Of a DNA stretch of 35,239 nt, positions 23,722-32,222 are shown in pieces. Every line of letters begins with the position of its first letter. Within the stretch, counting starts at the first letter, position 1. This DNA is from Paraeggerthella sp964369725. Its GTDB lineage: Bacteria; Actinomycetota; Coriobacteriia; Coriobacteriales; Eggerthellaceae. The DNA lies in assembly GCA_964369725.1 (NCBI GenBank), contig CAYJGC010000014.1:1-35239 (forward strand). The letters run 5' to 3'. A program made the position numbers and the translations under genes. The notes under the pieces are model-generated. The model was not told where the DNA came from. It saw only the letters and a list, made by a program, of their open reading frames with translations, and searched no databases.

Positions 23722-25302
23722 CTAAGCTTTTGCTAATTCAGCAGCTTTTCGTCCTGCAGTGCGGCCACTGTTGACGTTGTTTGCGTTGCAGGAACCAGGC
23801 GTGTCGAGAGTGTAAAATCCGCGGAAGAGTTCTACTCCGTCAACACCCACGGCATACAATCCCTTAATAATGTCTTCCCCGTCAGCTGTGCGAACTTCGG
23901 TTTCGTGGGTAGTAGAAATGCCACCAAGTGAAGTGTGAACCCAATAGCCGTAGTTGTAGCTCAAGTAGTAAGGGGGTGTGTCAAAGCGATTGAGGAACAT
24001 GGCGTCTTTGCCGAATTCAACATCATCTTTAGCATCGCAGTATCCCATATAGGTCTCGAAGGTGCTTACCAATGCTTCTGGATCAAGGCCTGCTTGCTCG
24101 GCAAGGTCTTCAAGAGTGTCTGATTTGAGGGTGTACCCTTTTTCTACTTCTTTTTCAATAATGGCGCGTTGATCCGCTCCTTGTGGATGCGCGTAACGAT
24201 AGGTTTCAAGCTGCTCATCGTTGAATAGAGCAAATGAGACTTTTTGTTCTGCAACTGCATTGCCTGCCCAGGCATTTTGTTGAAGCATGCAGCTTTCGTC
24301 TGCGAAGCGAACACCGCGTTCGTTTATCCAAATAGAGTCAGGGGCTGTAAGCAAGACGGTTTCACCACCCTCGTTGCCAGAAAGGGGATTGCTGTTCCAT
24401 GCCATAAGTGAGCTTCTGTCAAGCCAGCTGCGACCGCCCGCTTCAATGGCCATGTTGATGCCATCTCCATTATGTCCAGGTTTAGCAAGTCTTGTGAGGA
24501 TGGCAGGATTGGTTCCGCGCTCTGCAATCATTTCGTCATTGTCCGCATAACCGCCCGTGGCAATGATAACGGCTTTAGCGTTTAACTGTATAACGCCGTC
24601 AGCTGTTTCGGCATAAACACCGGCAATTGATCCATCTTCAGCAAGGATAAGCTGTCGTCCACGTGTTTCGAACAAAATTTCGCCACCAAGTACTTCAACT
24701 TCTGCAGTCATTGGTTCAACATAAGAAGCGCTCCCGGCATCATGGTGGAGTCCGCCTTCAAACCAGTGAGCAGTTTTGACGGTACCGAGACCCAAATAGT
24801 TGTCAATTGTTTCTCCAAAAACTACGTTATGAGTCATGAGCCAATTGATGTTGTCTGCAGAATTGTAGACAAGATCGCGCCAACGAGTTCCGTCTACCAA
24901 ATAGTTAAAGGATTTCATTTCATCTGCAATAATGTCTGCGGGACGAATGTCAATACCTAAAGCTTTTTGTTGTTCAGTTGCAACACCCATAATGCAAGAA
25001 ATCATAGTTGCGTTGCCGCCTGTGGCATTCATGGCTTCAATCATGGTCACGGAAGCACCGCTTTCAAGTGCTTGAACCGCAGCAGTAAGTCCAGACATGC
25101 CAGCACCAACTACAACAACATCGGTGTCTATTGTTTCGGTTACCTGAGAAGCGTAATCGACGCTTTCGGTGTTTGTTGCGCTAGATGATTCGGCTGCATT
25201 ACTGCCTGGCGAGCATGCGGCAAGCATTGAAGCGCCTGCGAGGCCTGCTGCTCCCGCAAAAATTCCTTTAGCAAAACTGCGTCTACTGAGTGATGAATCC
25301 AT
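23722..25302 (-). CDS. Tat-exported FAD-dependent reductase (fumarate/urocanate reductase-like flavoprotein)
   Basis: The protein has 526 residues. The N-terminus has a twin-arginine motif (SRRSFAKG, R7-R8), a hydrophobic stretch and a lipobox (LAAC, Cys30), so it is probably exported folded and lipid-anchored. The FAD domain starts TDVVVVGAGMSGLTAA. The family's second domain and end include GVRFADES, VHTSLGGIST, GLYAVGVDG and GSCNANNVNSGRTAG. Such enzymes reduce C=C bonds of small acids or host/diet molecules (fumarate, urocanate, and the Cgr2 type in Eggerthella). No FMN-binding or haem domain is present, so electrons must come from another protein. The ATG at 25302 follows an AGGAGGA site. 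A MerR-type promoter lies upstream and the MerR gene is adjacent, suggesting substrate induction. Confidence 0.92.
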   Translation of the reverse strand: MDSSLSRRSFAKGIFAGAAGLAGASMLAACSPGSNAAESSSATNTESVDYASQVTETIDTDVVVVGAGMSGLTAAVQALESGASVTMIEAMNATGGNATMISCIMGVATEQQKALGIDIRPADIIADEMKSFNYLVDGTRWRDLVYNSADNINWLMTHNVVFGETIDNYLGLGTVKTAHWFEGGLHHDAGSASYVEPMTAEVEVLGGEILFETRGRQLILAEDGSIAGVYAETADGVIQLNAKAVIIATGGYADNDEMIAERGTNPAILTRLAKPGHNGDGINMAIEAGGRSWLDRSSLMAWNSNPLSGNEGGETVLLTAPDSIWINERGVRFADESCMLQQNAWAGNAVAEQKVSFALFNDEQLETYRYAHPQGADQRAIIEKEVEKGYTLKSDTLEDLAEQAGLDPEALVSTFETYMGYCDAKDDVEFGKDAMFLNRFDTPPYYLSYNYGYWVHTSLGGISTTHETEVRTADGEDIIKGLYAVGVDGVELFRGFYTLDTPGSCNANNVNSGRTAGRKAAELAKA

Positions 25303-25364
25303 AAGTCCTCCTGTATTTCTTAGGGCAGTGCCTATTGTCGGGTCCCTTTTTGTCCCGTGCGAAG

Positions 25365-25395
25365 ACTTTAAATTCTGGACATACACCAGAGTCAA
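25365..25395 (-). promoter_or_regulatory. MerR-type promoter/operator for the reductase
   Basis: On the minus strand TTGACT (25390-25395) and TAAAGT (25365-25370) are separated by 19 bases, the lengthened spacer typical of MerR-activated promoters. A perfect inverted repeat TCTGG-7-CCAGA (25374-25390) fills the spacer. Confidence 0.75.
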
Positions 25396-25441
25396 GAAGA
25401 TTTTTAAAATAATTCTATTAAGAAATCAAGAGAAAAAGCAT

Positions 25442-25460
25442 GCCCTTTTGTCTTAAGGGC
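25442..25460 (-). terminator. Terminator after merR-family gene
   Basis: GCCCTT and AAGGGC (25442-25447/25455-25460) form a stem just past the MerR stop. A TTTTTCTC tract follows on the minus strand. Confidence 0.65.
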
Positions 25461-25467
25461 TCTGATT

Positions 25468-26295
25468 TTACTTATTTTGTTCAACGGGAACAAAAAATAC
25501 TCCCAATAATTTTGTGGGATCTTCTTTCTCGAGAGAATGAAGCAAGAGGAAATAAGCGTCACCCATAACCGTGCAGTTTTCTTTTTTGCACGCGTTGATG
25601 GCCAATGTTTTTAGACTTTGAACGTTGTCGATTGAAATATAATCTTCTGGGTAAAGCACTAGGCATGAGACGGCGGGGACGGAGTCTTTTGGTGCTGTGT
25701 CAATACTAATCTTTTTGGCATTGATTACGAGACCCCAGCTGTGTTCGTTGTTGTTAGGGTTTAACAAGTGCTCTTCTTTGAAACAAACAGCTATTGCTGA
25801 TGAGTCGATAAGAGCTCTCCATCCTTGTTCGCCGGCGATAGTTTTGAAATTTTCTTCAATGTGCTCTGTATTTTCTTGGCCTGAACGAATGATATGGGGA
25901 ACGTACCTGAGTGGAGGAATATCTATGATTTCAGAAGTACCTCTTTTTTTGAGATGAGCAGCGAGATTCCTCCGTCTAAGCTCAAGGGCTTCATTAGATT
26001 CTTGGAGTTGTTGAATAAGCGCTTCATTTTCGGCATGTTTGCGGTCGAGCGCTTCGAGGTATTGGTTGGTGCTTTCGAGTTCCCAAAGCTCTTGAAGTTC
26101 TTTGATGCTAAAACCCATATAGCGTAGTTCTCTGAGATGTGCAATTCTTCCAAAATGGTCATAGTGGTATTTGCGGTATTTTGAGCCTTCGGTAAGGACG
26201 GGCTTAATAAGACCCGCTTTTTCGTAAAAGCGAAGTGTATCAGCACTGATTTGAAAAAACTTATCAAAATCTCCAATTTTGTACTGCTTGTCCAT
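25468..26295 (-). CDS. MerR-family transcriptional activator with ligand-binding C-terminus
   Basis: The protein has 275 residues. The N-terminal MerR winged helix (about residues 4-73) reads KIGDFDKFFQISADTLRFYE, then KAGLIKP and YHYDHFGRIAHLRELRYMGF. A coiled-coil dimerisation helix follows (residues about 80-120), and the C-terminal half resembles a GyrI-like small-molecule domain. There is no metal-binding cysteine cluster, so this looks like a BmrR/multidrug-type sensor, not a metal sensor. The ATG has AGAGGGG upstream. It lies 165 bases upstream of the flavin reductase, whose promoter has the 19-base MerR spacer, so it very likely activates that gene. The inhibitor gene ends 36 bases upstream and may share its transcript. 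Confidence 0.92.
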   Translation of the reverse strand: MDKQYKIGDFDKFFQISADTLRFYEKAGLIKPVLTEGSKYRKYHYDHFGRIAHLRELRYMGFSIKELQELWELESTNQYLEALDRKHAENEALIQQLQESNEALELRRRNLAAHLKKRGTSEIIDIPPLRYVPHIIRSGQENTEHIEENFKTIAGEQGWRALIDSSAIAVCFKEEHLLNPNNNEHSWGLVINAKKISIDTAPKDSVPAVSCLVLYPEDYISIDNVQSLKTLAINACKKENCTVMGDAYFLLLHSLEKEDPTKLLGVFFVPVEQNK

Positions 26296-26331
26296 AAATA
26301 CCCCTCTGTATGTTAGCTGGATTGGAGTATG

Positions 26332-26784
26332 TTATTCCGCGGAAACGGAAGTTATCTCGTTGTTTTCAACGGTGACGTTAATTGATAGGGTTGTTGCGTC
26401 TTTTTCAGCGCCTTCCCATTCGCGTTGGTAGGTAAAAGTAAGGGTAGATATTCCGGCATTTGTTGGCGTGAATTCAAAAGATTGAACGCCGCCTTCGCCA
26501 GCAATAGGCTCTTCGTTGGAGTTTTCTGCAGAAGAGAAGTTTTCGTGGGAGAGTTTTACTGCGTCACCTTCAACGCTTGCTTTCCACGTGTAGCCTGTGG
26601 TTGGATTGCTGTCTAGTGAGACCGTGAGAAGGTTTGGTGTGTAAGAGATGATGCCGTTTTCGATTTCAATAGAGGTTGCGGTATCGGCATTGGTTTGGGT
26701 TGAGTGAGAGGAGCAGGCTGTCAAGACTCCAAGTGTAGCGCATAAGCATAATATGACGATGGTGAATTTCAGCTTTGACTTCAT
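26332..26784 (-). CDS. Chagasin-family (I42) cysteine-protease inhibitor lipoprotein
   Basis: The protein has 150 residues. It has an N-terminal lipoprotein signal (KLKFTIVILCLCATLGVLTA, lipobox Cys24) and a chagasin-like Ig fold. The three inhibitory loops are visible: NPTTGYTW (loop L4), GEGGVQSFEF (L2-like glycine segment) and FTYQREWEG (L6-like R-x-W). The family inhibits papain-like (C1) cysteine proteases. A surface-anchored copy could protect against host or microbial cathepsins or tune an endogenous protease. The ATG at 26784 has AAAGGAGA upstream; the open frame extends 35 codons further 5' without a signal peptide context. The MerR gene follows 36 bases after the stop. Confidence 0.9.
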   Translation of the reverse strand: MKSKLKFTIVILCLCATLGVLTACSSHSTQTNADTATSIEIENGIISYTPNLLTVSLDSNPTTGYTWKASVEGDAVKLSHENFSSAENSNEEPIAGEGGVQSFEFTPTNAGISTLTFTYQREWEGAEKDATTLSINVTVENNEITSVSAE

Positions 26785-27136
26785 GTAGGTCTCCTTTGGA
26801 AAGAGTGTAGCTTTTACTGATGAGCGGGCTGCCTTTGAAGGGTGGTTCACGTTTTGCTGTGGAAGTGCGCACCAGCCGCGAAGAGGCATTTCCCCTCAGA
26901 CAATCCTAGCAGAAATTAATGGAGATGTGCTTTAAATTTGGAGAAGTTTGTTAATGTAGCATCAAGATTACGGGCGAGCGTAAAACTAACGATTGCCTGT
27001 GTGCCGCAGGGAGTAATTAGGGTGCGGTTGATGGTGAATGAAGGAGTGCGCAATGCGTCATCGGCCTGCCATAAGGGGAGTGGTTGACGACTTAGCTAGG
27101 CAAGAATGAGTGCTGATAACAAGGCGAGAAAGTGCT
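26785..27136. other. 352-base spacer, nothing recognised
   Basis: This is the spacer between the inhibitor gene and the DUF1848 gene. No gene, clear promoter or hairpin terminator stands out. Confidence 0.5.
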
Positions 27137-28096
27137 TTATAGTATATTTTCGAGTTTTAGTTGGGTTTCAAAATAACTTCTTTGATCCTTTTGAAATTCC
27201 AGAATACTTGCATCGCAACCTCCAATCAGCAAAGGGGATTTTTTGTCGTGTCTAGCACAATTGCTCTGAATTGATCCTGTTGAATAGTTTGCGTAGCAAT
27301 ACAGGCAGCTATGATGGCAAGTGTTATATACTCCGATATCGCTACTTGCAACGCATCCACAAATTTGTCTCTGATTTTTATCTTTTGCATGCCCCTTTAA
27401 TTTCAGCGTTTTACCAGAAATTGCTTCTATGAGTTCTGCGTCAATGCACTTGCTGTGCTTGATATTAAAGGTTTCTAAATCAATGTCTTCGGCACACGTT
27501 TCTACTAGTATATCAAGACTGCTTGCTATGTCAGAAATCCTCTTTGCAAGTTTATTCTTTTCTTCAATTGAGCCATCACTGATTCCAAGTTTGTTAATGG
27601 CTTTTGTGTTACGGTAGTCTAGGTCGAGAAAACTTATCACAGATTTTTTGGTATAGCCAGCAAGAAGATTTGCGCATCGCTCATAAGCTCTTTCGTGGTA
27701 GTTAAGATTGTATTTTTCGCTAAAGATGATGGGATCATATCTCCATATAACCCTATCGGGACCAATCTTGTTTGACAGGGCCTTGAAGGTGTTGATAATT
27801 TCATTCTTGTCTTTAGGAAGGCGAAGTTCAATATCTTGCCCATAAGGGGTAATGCTAAATTGAAAATAGTACGGAATTTTCGCTTTCTCGATTAAGTCAA
27901 GCCTGCTGAGCATGGGTTTTGGGTTTTTTGTCCAAAAGACGATGGCGTCAACAACTTCGCTATCAAGCCTTAGCTTGGTGAGTTGGTTGGCATTGAAGGG
28001 GTTGCGCGTTACGACAAAGCCCTCTTCAAGGCGGTTGTAGAACCAATCGGCAAAGAAAGCGGGAATATCTGTTCTTCTGCTTGCGCTAATAATCAT
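27137..28096 (-). CDS. DUF1848 family protein (Cys-rich, putative Fe-S/metal binding)
   Basis: The 319-residue protein begins MIISASRRTDIPAFFADWF, the signature start of DUF1848, and has VVTRNPFN, VFWTKNPKP and VIWRYDPI further on. Near the C-terminus is a Cys cluster: CGCVASSDIG followed by CHHSCLYCYAN. The CxxxCLYC pattern recalls radical-SAM/photolyase-related iron-sulfur sites. The biochemical role is unproven. The start codon overlaps the stop of the upstream small gene (ATGA), showing translational coupling. It is transcribed leftward. Confidence 0.9.
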   Translation of the reverse strand: MIISASRRTDIPAFFADWFYNRLEEGFVVTRNPFNANQLTKLRLDSEVVDAIVFWTKNPKPMLSRLDLIEKAKIPYYFQFSITPYGQDIELRLPKDKNEIINTFKALSNKIGPDRVIWRYDPIIFSEKYNLNYHERAYERCANLLAGYTKKSVISFLDLDYRNTKAINKLGISDGSIEEKNKLAKRISDIASSLDILVETCAEDIDLETFNIKHSKCIDAELIEAISGKTLKLKGHAKDKNQRQICGCVASSDIGVYNTCHHSCLYCYANYSTGSIQSNCARHDKKSPLLIGGCDASILEFQKDQRSYFETQLKLENIL

Positions 28097-28308
28097 TTAT
28101 TGTCCTCAAGATTCGATTTGTTTGATTGCTGTGTTTCAACTTGTCGAGCTTTGAAGCTATAAATTACCTTATCAAAAGTTTCTCTCACAATCTTTTCAGT
28201 GTTTGGGGTCATTAAATCACACAAAGTTTTTGGAATTACTGAGAAGCCAAAAGTAGCACCCCATATTGCAAAAGGAAGCCTGAAGAGAATGGGGCCTAGC
28301 AAGAGCAA
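28093..28308 (-). CDS. Small hypothetical protein coupled to DUF1848
   Basis: The protein is up to 71 residues, with a TTG start if the whole frame is used. The N-terminus is hydrophobic (LLLGPILFRLPFAIWGATFG) and the tail is polar (VETQQSNKSNLEDNK). It overlaps the DUF1848 start by four bases (ATGA), the main reason to think it is translated. No ribosome site of note lies near the TTG, so it may be a shortened gene. The family is not recognised. Confidence 0.45.
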   Translation of the reverse strand: MLLLGPILFRLPFAIWGATFGFSVIPKTLCDLMTPNTEKIVRETFDKVIYSFKARQVETQQSNKSNLEDNK

Positions 28309-28716
28309 GCGTCGGAATTGATTGAATGAGTGTTGCTGCTGCCTAATGATGCAAATAACTTGCTTTGGAGTAGGTAGAAAAGAAACTTATTGCACCATGC
28401 GTTTGCAACAGGCATGCAATGATTAAAATTCTATTTAATAGGGATATGTTAATTGAGTGCCGGCAGTATTTTTGGCGGTCAAGCCGAATATTCGATGCTT
28501 CAAAGTCCAGAAGATAGAGCTAAATATTATTGGTGTTATCGGTAGGTAGGCGTAATATGCGCGGAAAAATGAGAGGTCAAAAAGCGGTCTGTAAAAGCAC
28601 TATTAACTGCCTGGTGTAAAATTCTGTTGGGAATACGTGTAGCGGGTGTTATTCTTGTCTAAATCGACTTGTTGTTTGGCGATTAGCAAATTTTAGCAGG
28701 CGAAAGGACGTTGATC
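28309..28716. other. 408-base divergent spacer
   Basis: This spacer lies between the leftward DUF1848 pair and the rightward three-gene cassette. It contains one plausible promoter for the cassette (28627-28655). No gene is seen. Confidence 0.5.
28627..28655 (+). promoter_or_regulatory. Candidate promoter of the three-gene cassette
   Basis: TTGGGA (28627-28632) and TATTCT (28650-28655) with a 17-base spacer, 61 bases before the first start codon. Each hexamer matches consensus in about four positions. Confidence 0.35.
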
Positions 28717-29502
28717 GTGAGTCAGAGTCTAACCATCAATTGGAACTCCGCAATTCAGTTGCTTCCAGTGCTCTATGAGTTTTATGAAAAGAAGAGCAAA
28801 AATCAGGATATCGATCTAAAAGAGGCTGTCAAAAAAGCTGCAGGAGCGGTTGGAGTAAGCGATATAGAATCGTTTGCAAAAGAAGCCATTCAAAATCAAC
28901 TTCAAGGCGCTTTGGGTGATGAGAGAGGAAGCCAATTTGCAAATGTTGTTGCAGCAATGGGTGAGCCGGTCTTTGACATTGTTGTTGAATTCGCTAAAGG
29001 CAACAAGGATCCCCGTTTTTTGCTGAATAAACTAAACAGCATCTATTTGGGTAGTTTGGTTGGACTTGAGTCGGCTTTGGAAGAAGCAGCGGGATTTAAG
29101 ATTCCCAACGAACTGAAAGCAATTCTGGGGAAATATGCAACACTGACAATGTCAGTTTATTGTTTTGCCGCAGCGTACAGCATTTATCGCAAAGCGGCCG
29201 AGGATGCCGCTTTAGCACGTGAGCATCGCATAGAAATCGAGCGTCTTTGCGAGGAATCTATTGCCAAACTGAAGGCGCATAGGAGAGAAATGGAGCTGAT
29301 GGTAAGTGAATACATGTTAGACAGGCTCCTTCCTTTTGCCTCTGGTGTGCGCGCAATGGATGAAGCGGTTTTGGCTAATGACGACGATGGCTATATCGAG
29401 GCGAATGTAGAGATATGGGCATTGCTTGGGCGGGATGCCCAGTACAAAAATACCACCGAGTTCAATGATCTTATGATGTCGGACACTGCTTTTAAACTGT
29501 AG
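28717..29502 (+). CDS. Helical protein, first gene of unknown cassette
   Basis: The protein is about 261 residues and predominantly helical: WNSAIQLLPVLYEFYEKKSK at the start and KEAVKKAAGAVGVSDIESFA. A hydrophobic segment, possibly membrane-inserted, lies near the middle (ATLTMSVYCFAAAYSIYRKA). A charged coiled-coil-like region follows (REHRIEIERLCEESIAKLKAHRRE). No known catalytic motif is seen. GTG at 28717 is preferred because AAAGGA is eight bases upstream; an in-frame TTG at 28711 is too close to that site. The TerB-like gene starts 10 bases after the stop behind an AGGAGG site, so this is the lead gene of a three-gene operon. Confidence 0.8.
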   Translation: MSQSLTINWNSAIQLLPVLYEFYEKKSKNQDIDLKEAVKKAAGAVGVSDIESFAKEAIQNQLQGALGDERGSQFANVVAAMGEPVFDIVVEFAKGNKDPRFLLNKLNSIYLGSLVGLESALEEAAGFKIPNELKAILGKYATLTMSVYCFAAAYSIYRKAAEDAALAREHRIEIERLCEESIAKLKAHRREMELMVSEYMLDRLLPFASGVRAMDEAVLANDDDGYIEANVEIWALLGRDAQYKNTTEFNDLMMSDTAFKL

Positions 29503-29511
29503 GAGGATTAC

Positions 29512-30315
29512 ATGGCACTATTCAAAGGCGTAAATCTTGACAACTTGAAGAAGAAGGCTGGCGAAGGCATTAAGGCTGTGCAAGAAGGGGTGCAAAGCAT
29601 TGATTCACCAGATGCATTAAAGCAAAAGGCGCAAGATGCTTCTCGAGCTATTGGTGATACCGCCAAGACAATAGGTGAAGGCGTTCGCACGGCGGGCGAT
29701 ACGGCAAGTACTGGATCAGCTAACATTCGTAAAAAAATTGGTGACAAAATTAGTGGCGCTGAGGAAGAAAGCCAGGCAACTCAGGACTATGAGTTTGCCG
29801 CGTTACTTAGTTTCCTTGCCGCTGCTGATGGAGAAGTTTCAAAGGAAGAGAAAGAAAAAATCTGCGAACTGCTTGATGAAATAGACGATGATGTAGAAAA
29901 AGATCATCATGAAATGATTGACGAGTCTGTTGCTCAGGTTCAGAAAGAGAGCGGAGAATTTGGTTGGGTTGCTTCTGCAAAGATAAACGCAAAACGCACG
30001 CTGGATTCTGTCGAGCTCTCCCCTCAAGAGAAAAAATCTTTTTGTTGGAATCTGTTTGCTGTTGCAAGCGCAGATTCTGTTTCCGCTGATGAGTCTGATT
30101 TTATTAGGTACGTTTGCGAAGTGATTGACTTAGATAAAGCGATAGTCGAAGAGTTAGCCGGCTATAATGATGCAATTATTGAACTTAGTGCCGAGAAGGA
30201 AAAATTGAAGAAGAGCGCAAGGAGTTTCAACGAAATCGAACCCCTGATACGAGAAATTACTGCACGTGAGGAAACGATAATAAAAGCTGCCGAAATGCTT
30301 GTCACGGATAACTAA
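29512..30315 (+). CDS. TerB-like helical protein, second gene of cassette
   Basis: The protein has 267 residues. Residues about 1-90 are amphipathic, with repeated helical KAGEGIKAVQEGVQSI-type segments reminiscent of LEA/YtxH proteins. The central part (about residues 97-220) matches the TerB/DjlA-N pattern in two halves: FAALLSFLAAADGEVSKEE and CWNLFAVASADSVSADES, both with acidic helix pairs. The C-terminus is coiled-coil. TerB folds bind metals or membrane-associated partners in tellurite- and phage-resistance loci. No other ter genes are present. The ATG has AGGAGGATTAC upstream; the third gene starts 11 bases after the stop. Confidence 0.85.
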   Translation: MALFKGVNLDNLKKKAGEGIKAVQEGVQSIDSPDALKQKAQDASRAIGDTAKTIGEGVRTAGDTASTGSANIRKKIGDKISGAEEESQATQDYEFAALLSFLAAADGEVSKEEKEKICELLDEIDDDVEKDHHEMIDESVAQVQKESGEFGWVASAKINAKRTLDSVELSPQEKKSFCWNLFAVASADSVSADESDFIRYVCEVIDLDKAIVEELAGYNDAIIELSAEKEKLKKSARSFNEIEPLIREITAREETIIKAAEMLVTDN

Positions 30316-30326
30316 AGGAGAATCTA

Positions 30327-31325
30327 ATGGCGCTACCATTGATATTCATTATTCCGGCTGCGGCTACTGGTGTTGCAGGCGCGGGGAAAACGATAAAAGG
30401 TTTTATGGACAGCCGCGCGGCAAGTAAATTGACAAACAGCGCAAACGACCGTGTTGATGTGGCAAGATCTTCGCTTGAGCGCTCTCGCGTGGCGTGTGCT
30501 GATTCTTTGACGCATCTTGGCGAAGAAAAACTGTACGTTCTCAACAGCTCCATTACGCGTTTTATCAATAGTTTCGAGCAGATAAAAAATCTTGATCTGG
30601 TTGAATCTTTGGGATTGGAAGAGCTTAAGAAGTTTCGCATAGACAAAGAATCACTGGGTGAGTTGAAAGAACTTCAGCAGTTTGCTGTGGCCGTGGTTGG
30701 CGGAATAGGCGCAGGTGCAGCTGGCGGTGCGCTGACTGCCTTTGGAGCCTACAGTGCTGCGACAACGTTTGCGGCTGCTTCAACAGGCACCGCTATTTCA
30801 TCATTGAGCGGAGCGGCTGCAACGAACGCGACCTTGGCATTTTTTGGTGGCGGCTCGTTAGCTGCGGGTGGAGCAGGAATGGCTGGCGGAATGATGGTAC
30901 TCGGCGGGATTGTAGCTGGACCCGCTTTGTTGGTTATGGGACTCATTGTGGGAAAGAAAGCCGAAGAAAAGCTTGAAGTCGCCAAAGCAAACGATGCTCA
31001 GGCAAGCGAGATTTGCGAAGAGATTGGGAATGCTGCGTTCCAGTGTGACGCTATAAGGCGCCGCACGTATATGTTTTATACCTTTTTAGCAAGGCTTGAT
31101 GCCCGATTTGCCCCCCTTGTTTTTGAGTTGGAAAACGTTCTTGCAGAAGAAGGAGTTGACTATGCTCAATATTCTGAGGAGGCAAAGCAAATTGTGCTTC
31201 GGGCGGCAACTCTGGCGGGGTCAATCAAGGCAATCTTGGATACGCCAATTCTGACCGAAGAAGGCGCCCTGACAGATGAATCTTTCAAGCTTACCGAGAC
31301 GCTCGGACTGAGTTTTAAGGGGTAG
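30327..31325 (+). CDS. Glycine-rich membrane protein, third gene of cassette
   Basis: The protein has 332 residues. A short hydrophobic N-terminus and a helical region (residues 30-125) precede a long Gly/Ala-rich hydrophobic core, about residues 130-210. The core reads VVGGIGAGAAGGALTAFGAY, then AATNATLAFFGGGSLAAGG, then MAGGMMVLGGIVAGPALLV, with GxxxG glycine-zipper repeats typical of pore-forming or membrane-packing helices. A charged helical C-terminus follows (residues 215-332). Ribosome site AAAGGAGA. No known family name is recalled with certainty. The cassette ends here, followed by a 35-base palindrome. Confidence 0.82.
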   Translation: MALPLIFIIPAAATGVAGAGKTIKGFMDSRAASKLTNSANDRVDVARSSLERSRVACADSLTHLGEEKLYVLNSSITRFINSFEQIKNLDLVESLGLEELKKFRIDKESLGELKELQQFAVAVVGGIGAGAAGGALTAFGAYSAATTFAAASTGTAISSLSGAAATNATLAFFGGGSLAAGGAGMAGGMMVLGGIVAGPALLVMGLIVGKKAEEKLEVAKANDAQASEICEEIGNAAFQCDAIRRRTYMFYTFLARLDARFAPLVFELENVLAEEGVDYAQYSEEAKQIVLRAATLAGSIKAILDTPILTEEGALTDESFKLTETLGLSFKG

Positions 31326-31366
31326 GGTTTTGGGGTTTAAGGGTTAATGAGCGTGTGTTACATGTA

Positions 31367-31401
31367 GATAGATTGAACTACCAATGGTAATTCAATCTAT
31401 C
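31367..31401. repeat. 35-base near-perfect palindrome after the cassette
   Basis: GATAGATTGAA (31367-31377) pairs with TTCAATCTATC (31391-31401), with an inner TACC/GGTA pairing. It starts 42 bases after the cassette stop; it may end the cassette transcript or be a former element end. Confidence 0.75.
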
Positions 31402-32222
31402 GAGTGATAGGTTGTTAAAAAATAAGTTAAAGATTACTTTCGTGTTCACTATCTGAAAATAAACAATATATAAAAGCAAAACTTCTCGTTGACGAACAAA
31501 TCGAGCACCTTAAAGAGGTAGGTAAAAAATAATCTTCATCTACTAAGCAGTTGCTTAGAATTACATAGAGATTATTACGCAAGGAATGAAGGACTTCGCC
31601 CGTTTTTGAGTTTTCTCCTGAGATATATTGACCTGTATTTGGCGTGAACTCTGTTTTGAATGAACTTAGTCAAAATGTAACTGGAAGCTTCACGCTTGTA
31701 GCTCATTGGGATGGGGTGCTATACCCCCTATCCACACAGACCCCACTGATATTTCAAAGACAGGCGGTGCTTAAACGTCTGCTATAGGAGACGTTTCCTT
31801 GCTGCAGAGGGTTCTTCGCTTTTTGCAGGAGCAGCCACTCTTTCAGCTGGTGATGTGTTTGCGGCTACAAGAGTGGTTAAGAGTAGCAATTAGTGGAACT
31901 TGTGCAAAAAAGAATATTGCAGCTTCTTTCAAGCAAGAAACACATTACTAAGTGGCAATCAGATATGTGCTTGCCACTTTTTATGATAGGGAGCATCTCT
32001 TCTGACTGGGTTTGTTTAAATCCTATGTCTTTATGATTTATTCGCGAGGCTTAGCCAGGATGTGCAGGCAGAAACCTCAATTCAAAAAACCTTTTGCCGG
32101 ACTGGTAATGTGATTGGAGGATCTGAGCAGCGCAGTGTGATTATTGCTGTCAGGTTGGCAAGATTCTTAAAGCTGCTTATTGCTTCAGGCAATTTGCTTA
32201 AGTTTAGACCGTTGCCAGTCAG

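Noticed and set aside
26785..26889. 35-residue N-terminal extension of the chagasin-like protein
   Set aside because: It would bury the signal peptide and ignores the AAAGGAGA site before ATG 26784.
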